Shown here piece after piece: positions 25,658-34,643 of a DNA stretch of 64,000 nucleotides. Source of the stretch: UBA9647 sp049522195 (lineage in GTDB: Bacteria > Bacteroidota > Ignavibacteria > UBA10030); contig JBEKOB010000004.1 in NCBI GenBank assembly GCA_049522195.1, forward strand, positions 24,630 through 88,629, given 5' to 3'. The position numbers and the translations under genes are program-made. Every line of letters starts with the position of its first letter. The stretch's first letter is position 1. The notes beneath the pieces were generated by a model. The model made no database searches. It was given only the letters and a program-made list of their open reading frames with translations, and was not told the DNA's origin.

Positions 25658-26263
25658 TTATGGATGGTTTGAAAGATCTTCTTCAGACTGCTGTTTCTTA
25701 TTGAATTCGTTCATGGATTTTGCCATTCCCTCCGTGACAGCGAGAAGGCAGGCGTATTGCGCTTTCGCGATCATCGTGTCCACCTCAGGACGTTCCGCTT
25801 TGGAGAACTGCTCAAGAACGAAATCCGCGAGAAGGTTTTTCTCTTTCGGCATTGCCGGTGATGCAATCCCGCACCGGAGCCTTGGAAACTCGTCCGACTG
25901 CAGGTGATAGATAATGGAGTAGAGTCCATTGTGCCCGCCGTCGCTTCCACCCAGGCGGAGCCTGAGCTGCCCTAAGGGGAGTTGGAAATCGTCGCAGACG
26001 ACAAGGAACTGGTCAGCCGTTGCTCCGAATTCCTCCTTGATCTCCATCACCGCCAGACCGCTTTGGTTCATGTACGTCAGCGGTTTCACGATCACGAGTG
26101 GCGTTTCCCCGACGTGAGCATGAGCGATCAGGTATTCACCACGACCTTCTTTGAAGGGGCATCGCAGATGCAGGGCCAGATGATCGGCAACTTCGGAACC
26201 AATGTTATGTCTCGTTCCGGAATACCTGCTTTCAGGATTACCAAGTCCGATGACAAAGAACAT
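25658..26263 (-). CDS. pth: peptidyl-tRNA hydrolase
   Basis: 201 residues. It releases tRNA from peptidyl-tRNA that drops off ribosomes. The family opening FFVIGLGNPESRYSGTRHNIG contains N9, the catalytic H19 and N20; VVIVKP-like PLTYMNQSG and VVCDDFQLPLG (catalytic Asp) follow, then LRLGGSDGGHNGL. The tail after about 180 is Gln/Glu-rich and variable. The gene lies between rplY and rpsF, matching the prs-rplY-pth order found in many bacteria. Confidence 0.95.
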   Translation of the reverse strand: MFFVIGLGNPESRYSGTRHNIGSEVADHLALHLRCPFKEGRGEYLIAHAHVGETPLVIVKPLTYMNQSGLAVMEIKEEFGATADQFLVVCDDFQLPLGQLRLRLGGSDGGHNGLYSIIYHLQSDEFPRLRCGIASPAMPKEKNLLADFVLEQFSKAERPEVDTMIAKAQYACLLAVTEGMAKSMNEFNKKQQSEEDLSNHP

Positions 26264-26286
26264 AGGTCAGCGACCCCGGAACAAAA

Positions 26287-27051
26287 CTACTTCTTCGCTT
26301 TCTCTGCCGCAGGGGCTTTGCCGCCGGCCGCAGGCGCTTTCCCGGTGGGTGCTTTTCCGGCAGGTGCTTTTCCTGCAGGTGCTTCGCTGCCGCCTTCCTC
26401 TTCGCCTTCTTCTGGTTTCTTGCCCTTCGCAATCACCTCGGGCTCGCCCGGTGCCGCTTCAGCTTCAGCTACTACTGCGCCTGGAACTGCCTCAGCTTCC
26501 TTCAGAACCGTCGGCGGAACAACTGCGACGACCGTGCTGCTCTCGTTCTCCAGCACCTTCACGTTCGGAAGGGACAAATCGCGCACGTGAATCGATTTGT
26601 TGATCTCAAGCGTCTCGACATTGAGCTCAATTCGATCCGGAATGTTCTTCGGCAAACATGAAACGCGCAGACGGTGCAGGATATGTTGAAGGATGCCGCC
26701 ATCGCGTACACCCTGCGGGATCCCCTGGATCGTCACAGGTACCTCGATCGTAAGCTCTTCGTTCTCGTTCAAACCGAACAGGTCGAAATGAACCGGACGA
26801 TCTGTCACAGGGTCGAACTGGACGTCGCGAAGAATACATGTGTGCTTCGAACCGTCGTCGAGTGTGAGGTTGATGACGTTGGCCGCCGAAGACTTGTACA
26901 GGGGCTGCAAAGTCAATTCCACCATGGCAATGGGGATATTGTTTTGTCCGTGGCCGTAGTAAATCCCCGGAACCTTGCCCTGCCTGAGTAACTGTTTGGC
27001 TTTTTTCCCGATGTCCTTGCGAACTTCGGCGGTGACTGCTATTTCTGACAT
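26287..27051 (-). CDS. rplY: 50S ribosomal protein L25 (CTC/TL5 type) with repetitive tail
   Basis: 254 residues. The N-domain (1-95) binds 5S rRNA (RKDIGKKAKQLLRQGKVPGIYYG, then HTCILRDVQFDPVTDRPVHFD), and the C-domain (100-190) is the CTC-type beta domain (VPVTIQGIPQGVRDGGILQ). From about 190 the sequence is Ala/Pro/Glu/Lys-rich and ends in repeated GKAPA units encoded by 15-nt DNA repeats. It is preceded by prs and followed by pth. Confidence 0.95.
   Translation of the reverse strand: MSEIAVTAEVRKDIGKKAKQLLRQGKVPGIYYGHGQNNIPIAMVELTLQPLYKSSAANVINLTLDDGSKHTCILRDVQFDPVTDRPVHFDLFGLNENEELTIEVPVTIQGIPQGVRDGGILQHILHRLRVSCLPKNIPDRIELNVETLEINKSIHVRDLSLPNVKVLENESSTVVAVVPPTVLKEAEAVPGAVVAEAEAAPGEPEVIAKGKKPEEGEEEGGSEAPAGKAPAGKAPTGKAPAAGGKAPAAEKAKK
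26311..26383 (-). repeat. 15-nt coding repeats in the rplY tail
   Basis: About four in-frame copies of a 15-nt unit encoding GKAPA/GKAPT near the 3' end of rplY. Adjacent units are almost identical at DNA level (GGTGCTTTTCCGGCA against GGTGCTTTTCCTGCA on the plus strand), so copy number may vary between strains without a frameshift. Confidence 0.85.
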
Positions 27052-27077
27052 TGTACCTTCTCCTCAGTTATGCTAAA

Positions 27078-28022
27078 CTAAATCTTATCCTTGTCGACGT
27101 CAAAGAGCGAGCTGATTGATTGGTTATTGTGTGTACGAATAATTGCCTCTGCAAAAATCTTTGCAACGGACCGCAGTTCGATTTTTGGCGACTCCTCCCG
27201 CAGCGGGACACTGTCCGTGACCATCACCGTGGTTACTTCTGAATTGTTGATTCGCTCCATCGCCTTGCCTGACAGAATCGGGTGTGTGCACGCGCCGTAG
27301 ATTTCCCGCGCTCCCTTTTCCCGCAACGCCTTGACCGCATTGACGAATGTTCCTGCTGTGTCGATCAGGTCGTCGACGATCAGCACATTCTTTCCGTTGG
27401 TGTTGCCGATGACGTTCAACACTTCAACTTCATTTGCCTTCGGGCGTCTCTTGTCGATCAATACGAGGTCCGCATCAAGCCGGCGTGCATATGAGCGGGC
27501 CATTTTCAGACTGCCGACATCAGGCGATACAACAGCCAGATTCGGGATCTTCTTCTTTCGGAAGTAGTCTGAGAAGACCGCTGATGCATACAAGTGATCG
27601 AGCGGGATATCAAAGAACCCTTGAATCTGAGCTGCGTGCAAATCCATCGTGATGACACGATCAGCACCTGCTTCCGTGATCAGGTTGGCTACAAGCTTGG
27701 CCGTCACCGAAACACGGGGTTGATCTTTTCTGTCCTGACGCGCATAGCCGAAGTACGGTATGACCGCCGTAATTCGTCGGGCTGATGCACGGCGGGCCGC
27801 ATCGATCAGAATCAATAACTCCAGCAGGTTCTCCGCAGGAGGCTGAGTCGACTGAACGATGAAGACGTCGTCGCCTCTGATGTTGTCAGTATATTTTACC
27901 CAAATCTCACCGTCACTGAAATTCCTCAACTCGATCCGACCCAACGGGATGCCTGCCGCCTTCGCAATTTTCTCTGCCAGTTGACGGTTCGCTCTGCCTG
28001 AGAAAATCTTGAGATCGCTCAT
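27078..28022 (-). CDS. prs: ribose-phosphate pyrophosphokinase
   Basis: 314 residues. It makes PRPP from ribose 5-phosphate and ATP. FSGRANRQLAEKIA opens the fold; GDDVFIVQSTQPP and PYFGYARQDRKDQPR carry the ATP site; DLHAAQIQGFFDIPLDHL the metal-binding flexible region; NVLIVDDLIDTAGTF the PRPP-binding loop. I start at ATG 28022 (SDLKIFSGR), the family norm. The order tRNA-Gln, prs, rplY, pth on one strand matches a conserved bacterial arrangement. Confidence 0.96.
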   Translation of the reverse strand: MSDLKIFSGRANRQLAEKIAKAAGIPLGRIELRNFSDGEIWVKYTDNIRGDDVFIVQSTQPPAENLLELLILIDAARRASARRITAVIPYFGYARQDRKDQPRVSVTAKLVANLITEAGADRVITMDLHAAQIQGFFDIPLDHLYASAVFSDYFRKKKIPNLAVVSPDVGSLKMARSYARRLDADLVLIDKRRPKANEVEVLNVIGNTNGKNVLIVDDLIDTAGTFVNAVKALREKGAREIYGACTHPILSGKAMERINNSEVTTVMVTDSVPLREESPKIELRSVAKIFAEAIIRTHNNQSISSLFDVDKDKI

Positions 28023-28084
28023 AATCGAACCTAATGATGACGTTTTGACATGTTGAAGCAGACCTGTCACCAGATCTACGCTGC

Positions 28085-28143
28085 TGGGGTGCCAGGATTC
28101 TTCGCTGAAAGCGGATGCGCCTTCGGCGCAGAACCTGGGAATG
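28085..28143 (-). pseudogene. tRNA-Gln 3'-half remnant interrupted by a 30-nt insert
   Basis: The 3' part of the neighbouring tRNA-Gln (variable region, T-arm and 3' acceptor strand) recurs here as a direct copy 147 bp away. It is identical over TGGGGTGCCAGGATTC and GAACCTGGGAATG, but these two pieces, adjacent in the intact gene, are separated by exactly 30 nt. The D-arm and anticodon arm are missing, so it cannot be a functional tRNA. It may be a decayed tandem tRNA copy or an old integration scar; no integrase is near. Confidence 0.85.
28101..28130. repeat. 30-nt double-hairpin element, copy 1
   Basis: Two abutting short hairpins, TTCGCT-GAA-AGCGGA and TGCGCC-TTC-GGCGCA, placed inside the T-loop of the tRNA-Gln remnant without loss of tRNA bases. 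It matches 25 of 30 positions with the element at 52400-52429 in the same orientation. Confidence 0.8.
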
Positions 28144-28202
28144 TCCTCTCAGCAAACTGTTCTTTGCACCTCGTTACAATCTGTTCGAGGAAACACTTCT
28201 GC

Positions 28203-28220
28203 GATCGCTTGAAAGCGATC
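28203..28220 (-). terminator. hairpin 11 nt after tRNA-Gln
   Basis: Stem GATCGCTT / AAGCGATC around a 2-nt GA spacer on the plus strand, just downstream of the tRNA on the minus strand. There is no U-tract, so it may be a processing or pausing hairpin and the transcript may run on into prs. Confidence 0.35.
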
Positions 28221-28231
28221 AAGAATCTCGC

Positions 28232-28302
<71 letters not shown>

Positions 28303-28490
28303 ATCTGAAAAGGAACGAATCTTGGAGAATCTTCCCGCTGGTACTGAGAGTTGTCTAATCCTAACCTTGCCGGATATACGCCGAGGAGGAAAAGAACGAA
28401 TCCAAACAGGTGCCTTCAGCAAACCTCGGTCGTCTCATTCCGAACGCTGCCGGGAATGCAAGACAGCCTATGCTGGAAAGGCCCCGTTCA

Positions 28491-28528
28491 CAAAAAACAA
28501 AGCCCAACTCAGAAAAGAATTGGGCTTC
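28491..28528 (-). terminator. intrinsic terminator after the M14 peptidase gene
   Basis: Read on the minus strand: stem AAGCCCAA / TTGGGCTT, then TGTTTTTTG. It lies 68 nt after the M14 stop. The rest of 28303-28595 has no gene and must contain the tRNA-Gln promoter. Confidence 0.82.
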
Positions 28529-28595
28529 TAAGATAGCCAAAAAGCGGCTAGTAGTCAACGAAATTCTCGAAATCGTGGGTGTTTTTGCCTCAGTT

Positions 28596-31208
28596 TCAAT
28601 CAGGTTGCGGCAAGAACAGGATCGAGTTGAGCAAGAGCTTTTCCAGACCGGACCAGAATCGCCGGAACGTGACATTCTCGGCAAACAGGACTGCACGACC
28701 CCGACCAATGCGATAGTCCTGAATATATGCAGCCTCTGAGATCTTCTGTGCCTTTTCTTTCGTCACATAGCCGCTTGTCTGGACGGAGTCTTTAGAAAAT
28801 CGTGCCACATTATGGCCGGATTCAGTCAGTTCGAGGGGGAGGGCATCGCTCTTGAACACGAAAATCTCCCGTGGTACACCGAAACCGATCGGATGCGTTG
28901 TGTCAACGAGAACCCTAAATATCGTTCCTGGTATTCTGCCCAGGCGGTCAATTTCTTCCTTTTCGAAGAGAGTTTGTCGTTTGCTGAGTTCTTTTTTTGC
29001 TTTGTCGAGCTCTTTTTCCTCCTTAGACTTCTCATCCTCCTTCTTCTCCGCCTTGTTCGCTGCCTGTGTGATTCCCGACTTTGCCTTCATCAGGAATTGC
29101 GCGCCCCCTTCAATACCAATCATGACGCCACCCCCTTGGATCCATCGCTTCAGTTTCTCGGTTCTTGCGCTGTCAAACACCGCCTGATAACTGGATGCAT
29201 CCGGTAGTATGATGACATCGAATTTTGAGAGATCCGCGTCTGCGAGTTCTGTTGCGCGGATTCCCGTGAATGGGATTCCCAGCTCCCGTTCGAAGAGGAA
29301 CCAGAGTTCTCCGAAGTCGTTTGAGCTTACCGGCGGTCCGACGGCAATTGCAATATTTGCCTTCTTCATAGGTGTAATGAAGCTGGAACCAAGGCTGACG
29401 CCATTTTCTGTGAGCCCGGTCGATGCGGTGTATACATCAACTCCAAATTCTGCGGCGAGCCTCTCGATGTCGATTGCGAGGGAATCGTTGTTGGAGCCCG
29501 AGAAAGCAACGACGGTGCCTGCGACAAAATGTTGTCCGACTGTCTCGAAAGGACGTCGTGCGACAGAGAGAGAGTATCCGCGCTCGAGAAGCCGCCACAC
29601 CAATTGGATGGCATTGTTTCGCTGCCACGGTATCAGGTACGCGTATGCCTGCTTGTCACCAATGATTCTTCCAACAGGCGGCGCGGGTGCCTGAATTCGA
29701 ACACTCCCCGGCGGAAGGGGAGACTGGGTGGCCCACGCCTTCAGTCCTGACGCAATCGGAAGCGACCAGGCTGACACATCATAGAAGAATGTGTCGCGCA
29801 CTGCTGTAATGGGTTCGAGAAGAGTCTTCACAAGCCGTCCCTGGGGCTGTGATGTAGCAACGAAGTACGTTCCTTTTGGAATTCTCTCCTTTCCCCATTT
29901 AGTGGAAAAGAACTCCTGGACCTGAAGCGCCAATCCATCGGTCAGCTGGTGTACCTCGATTCCCTGGCGAAGGAGTGTTTCGATGACTTGATTTGAACGT
30001 GTCGGATCTTCAGCGTCGCTGATGAGGTATCCTTTGATGGGAGAGGAAGAACTGAGCGCTGTTAGCCAAAAGCTGTAGAAGTCTTCCAGTCTTTCCTTCT
30101 TGTTCTTCACGCTGGTTTCAAGCGTCGCGATGCTCGTCACAAAATGATTGCGTGCGCGGTCCCGGAGAGTAAGAATCTGGCCGTTTGGTTTTCGGACCGC
30201 CAGACTGGCGCGCGAGCCGCCCCCTTGCTCGTATGTCATCCCGGTCGCGCCGTTGAATGTCGGCCAGGAATCGCCATAGCCGGGATAGAACATGTCGAAG
30301 CGTTCTCCGACGTAATAAGGAAGACCGAGCTTATCGAACGCCTCAGCGTTTCCCTTGCCGAATATTTTTCCCCACTTGAGTACTTCCGGCGGCAATGATT
30401 CGTGGACTGGAACAGCTGCTGGAAAAAAGAAGTACGAGCCGGAATACTCCATTTCATGATAATCGACGTGAACATGAGGCATCCATGTCCGATAGAACCG
30501 GACGCGGGCTCGAGTCTCCTGTTGCGTTTGCCACGAAAGGTCACGGTTGAGGTCGAAGAAATAGTGATTCGTTCTGCCCCCAGGCCACGGCTCGCTGTGT
30601 TCAACGGAAGAAGGATTGAGATTCGGCTTTGCGCCGAGCATAGAGTTGACCCATTGAACGTACCGTTCCCGTCCGTCAGGATTGACGTTTGGATCGATAA
30701 TGACGACTGCGTTTTCGAGAATCGATTGTGTGCGGCTGTCGGTCCCGGCGCACAGCTGATATGCTACCGCCATGGCGGCTTCAGGTGATGAGGCCTCGTT
30801 CCCATGCACGCCGTACGAGAGATAGACGATGACGGGAAGCGATGCGATGATCTTTTCTGCGTCGGCTTTTGACTGAAGAATTCTCGGATCCGTCAGTTTC
30901 AAGTTCGCCTGCCTGATTTCCTCGATGCGTGCCAGATTGGCGGGAGAAGTTATGATGAAGGCCTGCAACATGCGATGCTCGTTTGTCTCGCCATATACGA
31001 CACGGTGTATCCGATCCGAAGAGGCGGCAAGCTTTTCGAAGAAGGTATGAAGGGAAGCATAGTCCGTGAATCGGTCCCCGATGTGGTAGCCAAGCACAGC
31101 CTCGGGAGCGACCACCTTGGGATCGTACGTTCCACCAGGATAAAAGTCTGGAGTTTTCTGGGCGAACGCGTATGTGGTAATGAAGAGAACAACGAGAATT
31201 CGTTTCAT
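28596..31208 (-). CDS. secreted M14-type zinc carboxypeptidase with GATase-like C-terminal part
   Basis: 870 residues. The signal peptide MKRILVVLFITTYAFA fixes the start at 31208. The catalytic M14 domain spans about 60-390: YGVHGNEASSPE has the HxxE zinc pair, VVIIDPNVNPDGRERY the substrate Asn-Pro-Asp-Gly-Arg block, and HVHVDYHEM the third zinc histidine. Further on, DVIILPDASSYQAVF and GGGVMIGIEGGA look like a class I glutamine-amidotransferase-type Rossmann domain, into which a Lys/Glu-rich coiled segment (KAEKKEDEKSKEEKELDKAK) is inserted. Probably periplasmic peptide or cell-wall processing; the exact substrate is unknown. Divergent from bioY. Confidence 0.85.
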   Translation of the reverse strand: MKRILVVLFITTYAFAQKTPDFYPGGTYDPKVVAPEAVLGYHIGDRFTDYASLHTFFEKLAASSDRIHRVVYGETNEHRMLQAFIITSPANLARIEEIRQANLKLTDPRILQSKADAEKIIASLPVIVYLSYGVHGNEASSPEAAMAVAYQLCAGTDSRTQSILENAVVIIDPNVNPDGRERYVQWVNSMLGAKPNLNPSSVEHSEPWPGGRTNHYFFDLNRDLSWQTQQETRARVRFYRTWMPHVHVDYHEMEYSGSYFFFPAAVPVHESLPPEVLKWGKIFGKGNAEAFDKLGLPYYVGERFDMFYPGYGDSWPTFNGATGMTYEQGGGSRASLAVRKPNGQILTLRDRARNHFVTSIATLETSVKNKKERLEDFYSFWLTALSSSSPIKGYLISDAEDPTRSNQVIETLLRQGIEVHQLTDGLALQVQEFFSTKWGKERIPKGTYFVATSQPQGRLVKTLLEPITAVRDTFFYDVSAWSLPIASGLKAWATQSPLPPGSVRIQAPAPPVGRIIGDKQAYAYLIPWQRNNAIQLVWRLLERGYSLSVARRPFETVGQHFVAGTVVAFSGSNNDSLAIDIERLAAEFGVDVYTASTGLTENGVSLGSSFITPMKKANIAIAVGPPVSSNDFGELWFLFERELGIPFTGIRATELADADLSKFDVIILPDASSYQAVFDSARTEKLKRWIQGGGVMIGIEGGAQFLMKAKSGITQAANKAEKKEDEKSKEEKELDKAKKELSKRQTLFEKEEIDRLGRIPGTIFRVLVDTTHPIGFGVPREIFVFKSDALPLELTESGHNVARFSKDSVQTSGYVTKEKAQKISEAAYIQDYRIGRGRAVLFAENVTFRRFWSGLEKLLLNSILFLPQPD

Positions 31209-31267
31209 GCCGGCTCCGGTCTCAAAATGTGTTTGCCAATGTACACCAAAAACGTGGAAAACCAAAG

Positions 31268-31295
31268 TTGGTCTTCTTGCATTTCGAGCTACAAT
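31268..31295 (+). promoter_or_regulatory. candidate sigma-70 promoter for bioY
   Basis: TTGGTC, 16 nt, TACAAT, ending 42 nt before the bioY ATG in the divergent spacer with the M14 gene. Matches by eye only. No BirA operator palindrome is evident. Confidence 0.35.
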
Positions 31296-31337
31296 TGGGT
31301 AAGTTCAAGCCACACAGTATATCTGAGGAGTTCATCT

Positions 31338-31943
31338 ATGGTGGAGGTCAGGGCTGATTCACTTGCTCGTTATGTTGCGCTGAGAAGTGATCACATTGTT
31401 GCACAATCGTTTTGGATCCTTTCGTTTGCCGTCTTCACAGCAATCGGAGCGCAAATCGAGATACCGCATTACCCGGTGCCCTATACGCTGCAAACATTCT
31501 TTGTTCTGCTTGCGGGGGGACTTCTGGGAAGGCGAAACGCATTCCTGAGCATGCTCCTCTATGTCGGATTTGGTGCTGCCGGATTGCCGGTGTTCTCCGG
31601 TGGTTCAGCCGGACTAGCGCGTCTGCTCGGCCCAACCGGCGGCTATCTCCTCAGTTTTCCTGTCGCCGCATACCTGGTCAGTTCGCTTCTCTCCGTTCGG
31701 CCCCGAGGAATGGAAGAAGTTGATGGGCGGATCAAACGATGGCTCGCCGTTTCCGGATGGGGAATAGGAGCTATGAGCATCGGGTTGATTCTCATCTACT
31801 TGATGGGGACACTGCAGCTCAACGCTGTGTATTACCACAATTGGACTTCATCTTTCAATCTGGGCTTCCTGATTTTTTCGTGGTGGGATATTCTGAAGCT
31901 TATCGCCGCAGCGGGGATTTGGAAGGAACTCAGCCGCTCATAA
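31338..31943 (+). CDS. bioY: biotin transporter BioY (ECF S-component)
   Basis: 201 residues, five or six membrane helices. The BioY family blocks FTAIGAQIEIPHYPVPYTLQTFFVLLAG, GRRNAFLSMLLYVGFGAAGLPVFSGG and GPTGGYLLSFPVAAYLV are present, and the protein closes with FSWWDILKLIAAAGI. BioY binds biotin and works alone or with an ECF energising module (A, A', T), none of which is here. The ATG at 31338 has GAGGAG upstream; a long open frame before it lies antisense in the M14 gene and is not coding. Confidence 0.9.
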   Translation: MVEVRADSLARYVALRSDHIVAQSFWILSFAVFTAIGAQIEIPHYPVPYTLQTFFVLLAGGLLGRRNAFLSMLLYVGFGAAGLPVFSGGSAGLARLLGPTGGYLLSFPVAAYLVSSLLSVRPRGMEEVDGRIKRWLAVSGWGIGAMSIGLILIYLMGTLQLNAVYYHNWTSSFNLGFLIFSWWDILKLIAAAGIWKELSRS

Positions 31944-31969
31944 TCGGCACGCCGAATTCAGAAAACGCA

Positions 31970-32003
31970 AAGCCGCTTCATGCCGAAGCGGCTTTCTTGT
32001 TTC
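31970..32003 (+). terminator. intrinsic terminator after bioY
   Basis: Stem AAGCCGCTT / AAGCGGCTT with a short loop, then TCTTGTTTCTG, 26 nt after the bioY stop. Confidence 0.75.
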
Positions 32004-32153
32004 TGACATCGTTGCACCAAGTGTGCCGCCGGCCTCTAGTTCCTGCTGCTCACACAGCGCCCCCAGTTCCCCACCTCTTGCTTCTCTCTCCCGAACTTGG
32101 TACACTGGCACGGGATTCCCCCCGCGCCCGCCACTTCAAAGCAGAACAGGTGT

Positions 32154-34643
32154 ATGAAGAGGTTTGCCTTCCGCACCGTGCTATACTTGTTCCTCGACGC
32201 ATTTTTGCTTGTTGCGTCTCTCGTTCACATCCCCGATGTCGTGCGACGCCCTTCCGCGCCATTTGAGATTGAAAAGAAGGGGACGTCGGTGGTTGTCAGC
32301 TCGATCCTGGATTCGGCTGCCTGCCCGGGTTTGAAGCCCGGAGACCTCTTGCTCATGTGGCAAGGGAAACAGGTTGCCATACCAGAGATGGTTGAATACC
32401 TGGCAGATGTCGCACCGATTGGAGCTCGAATCGAGGTTGGTGTGAGGAGAGGGGAAGTCGTATTCCGGTCGAATATTCATCTGATCGCATATTACAAACC
32501 ATCCGAGTTCCTGATCCTCTCGCGGTTCCTGATCATTTCGTTATTTGTAGGATTAGCGGTCTTTGGTGTTGGTGTGTTTGTTTTTCTCAGCCGGCCGAAC
32601 GACCTCGCTGCACGGGCACTCCATTGGGCACTGATTACGTTTGGGACGACCACGCTCATCACGTGGGGAGCTGTTGAACCGGGATCGATCGAGACCTCGC
32701 TCGCAAGGATTATCTGGTTTGTTGTCTATCTGGGGGTCGCCGTTTCATTCTTCTTCTTTTCGCTCGTTTTTCCAAAACAACGGTTCCAGCGCCTCGGCCA
32801 GTTCTCCTGGCTCCTTGTTGTCCTTGTTCTTCTCCTTGGTATTGCATTCGCTTCGTTCCATCTTACTGCGCTCTGGTCGGGTTCCGCGGAGGCCCTTACC
32901 GCATTTCAATCCTATTTCGATCTCTTCCACGTGGCATTGTTGATCCTCATCGGCGGCGGAATTCTCAACATCGCCCGGGCCACGTTGAAGGCCTCATCGA
33001 GTGAAGAACGGAAGAAGATGTACTGGATCCTATGGGGCTTGGCAATCGGTGCGCTGCCGTTTTTGCTCCTGCACATCCTCCCTCAGGTCATCTTGTCGCA
33101 CTATGTCATACCTGAGGAGTTCACGACGATCTTCTTTCTCGCCGTTCCAGTCAGTTTTGCCATCGCTCTTCTCAAATACCGCCTGTTTGACATCGAAGTC
33201 GTGATCAACAGGACGATCGTGTATGGTGTGCTGTCGACGATTATCGCGGCCGGGTACGGCCTGATTGTCCTCTTGATGACGTCCATCATCGGCGACATTG
33301 TATTCGAACAGTATCTCCTGGTCGCGGGGTTGACACTCGTTCTTGGCGTGCTCATCAATCCTCTCAGACTACGGCTGCAGCATCTCATTGACGAAATACT
33401 GTTCGCGGCCAGGGCGAACTTCCGCCGCGCTCTTTCTCAAGCCACCGAAAAGCTACATCGTGCACTGAACCGCAACGAGTTATTCCGCGAACTTGTCGAC
33501 GCCGTCCATCACGTTGTGCCGGGTGAAATGATAGCCGCGTACGAGGGGTTGGACAAGCGACTGATTCTCCGAAGCTTCTGGGGTTCCGCACCGCAGGAAT
33601 CGGTTTCCCCTGACGAGGAACTCATGGCGGCACTTTTATCCGGGGAAACACTCATCTCGGCACGCGGAGCGGAAGACAATCACGCGTTGATCAATCCTTT
33701 GAGAGAGAAGTGGCTTTCGGAGTTGCACTGGTCAGTTTGTGTGCCAGTCATCTCACAATCGAAGGAACTCCTTGGAACTCTGGTGCTAAATCCGCGGTCG
33801 GGAGAGCGTTATAAGGAAGAAGAGGTGGCGTTCTTTCGAAGTGTCGCAGCACAGGCGTCGGAGCTTCTGGAGCGACTCATCCTTCAGGAAAAGATTATTC
33901 TCGCTCAGGAAGAACGACGCCGACTCGAAGAGCTAAGTGCCCTGAAGTCGTTTTTTGTTTCGAGTGTCTCTCACGAACTCAGGACGCCACTGACGTCAAT
34001 AGTGATCTTTGCCGAGAGGCTTCGCTCCGGCGCGGTCAAATCGCGCCGACAACAGAAAGAATACCTCGAGATTATTGAAGGTGAGAGCAACCGGCTGTCA
34101 AGGTTAATTACAAACATACTTGATTTCGCGAAGATCGAACGGGGGATAAAAGAATACAACTTCTCTGAGATAAACGTAGCCGATGTCGTCAAACGGTCTG
34201 TTCAGGGGATTCGCTATCAGTTTCTTAGCCTTGATGCTGCACTGCGTGTTCGGGTCGAGAAGGGGCTGCCTCCCATTATCGCAGATGCGGACGCGCTTGA
34301 AGAAGCCCTGTTAAATCTCCTCTCCAACGCTTTGAAATACTCTACAGCCGTCAAGAAAATTGAACTGAAGGTTTCACGAGCCCGGGGTGCGGTGATCATG
34401 GCCGTGTCGGACAAAGGCATCGGCATTCCGGAGGAGGAACTGCCTCACATTTTTGACCAGTTCTACAGGGTCAAGGATGAGAAAACACGGCAGGTGGGTG
34501 GAACCGGACTCGGTTTGGCGGTCGTCAAGCACATTGTTGAAGCGCATCACGGCACACTCTCGGTGAAAAGCGTCGTGAGGCAGGGGACCACGTTTACCCT
34601 TACACTTCCAATCCCGTCAAAAAACAGAAGGAAGAATCCATGA
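32154..34643 (+). CDS. membrane sensor histidine kinase with PDZ-like, multi-TM and GAF-like parts
   Basis: 829 residues. Order: signal-anchor helix (about 5-25); a periplasmic PDZ-like domain (about 40-115) with CPGLKPGDLLLMWQGKQ; eight or so membrane helices (about 125-405); a GAF-like domain (about 430-575); a short coiled coil; HisKA with the phospho-acceptor H607 in SSVSHELRTPLTS; and HATPase_c with NLLSNALKY, DKGIGIP and GTGLGLAVVKHIVEAHHG. The 7TM-plus-PDZ layout suggests sensing of an envelope or membrane signal, ligand unknown. It overlaps its response regulator by 4 nt. I start at ATG 32154 because it gives a clean signal-anchor. Confidence 0.88.
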   Translation: MKRFAFRTVLYLFLDAFLLVASLVHIPDVVRRPSAPFEIEKKGTSVVVSSILDSAACPGLKPGDLLLMWQGKQVAIPEMVEYLADVAPIGARIEVGVRRGEVVFRSNIHLIAYYKPSEFLILSRFLIISLFVGLAVFGVGVFVFLSRPNDLAARALHWALITFGTTTLITWGAVEPGSIETSLARIIWFVVYLGVAVSFFFFSLVFPKQRFQRLGQFSWLLVVLVLLLGIAFASFHLTALWSGSAEALTAFQSYFDLFHVALLILIGGGILNIARATLKASSSEERKKMYWILWGLAIGALPFLLLHILPQVILSHYVIPEEFTTIFFLAVPVSFAIALLKYRLFDIEVVINRTIVYGVLSTIIAAGYGLIVLLMTSIIGDIVFEQYLLVAGLTLVLGVLINPLRLRLQHLIDEILFAARANFRRALSQATEKLHRALNRNELFRELVDAVHHVVPGEMIAAYEGLDKRLILRSFWGSAPQESVSPDEELMAALLSGETLISARGAEDNHALINPLREKWLSELHWSVCVPVISQSKELLGTLVLNPRSGERYKEEEVAFFRSVAAQASELLERLILQEKIILAQEERRRLEELSALKSFFVSSVSHELRTPLTSIVIFAERLRSGAVKSRRQQKEYLEIIEGESNRLSRLITNILDFAKIERGIKEYNFSEINVADVVKRSVQGIRYQFLSLDAALRVRVEKGLPPIIADADALEEALLNLLSNALKYSTAVKKIELKVSRARGAVIMAVSDKGIGIPEEELPHIFDQFYRVKDEKTRQVGGTGLGLAVVKHIVEAHHGTLSVKSVVRQGTTFTLTLPIPSKNRRKNP

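Noticed and set aside
26311..26383. An independent repeat element in rplY
   Set aside because: The repeats stay in frame and encode the disordered L25 tail, so they are coding repeats.
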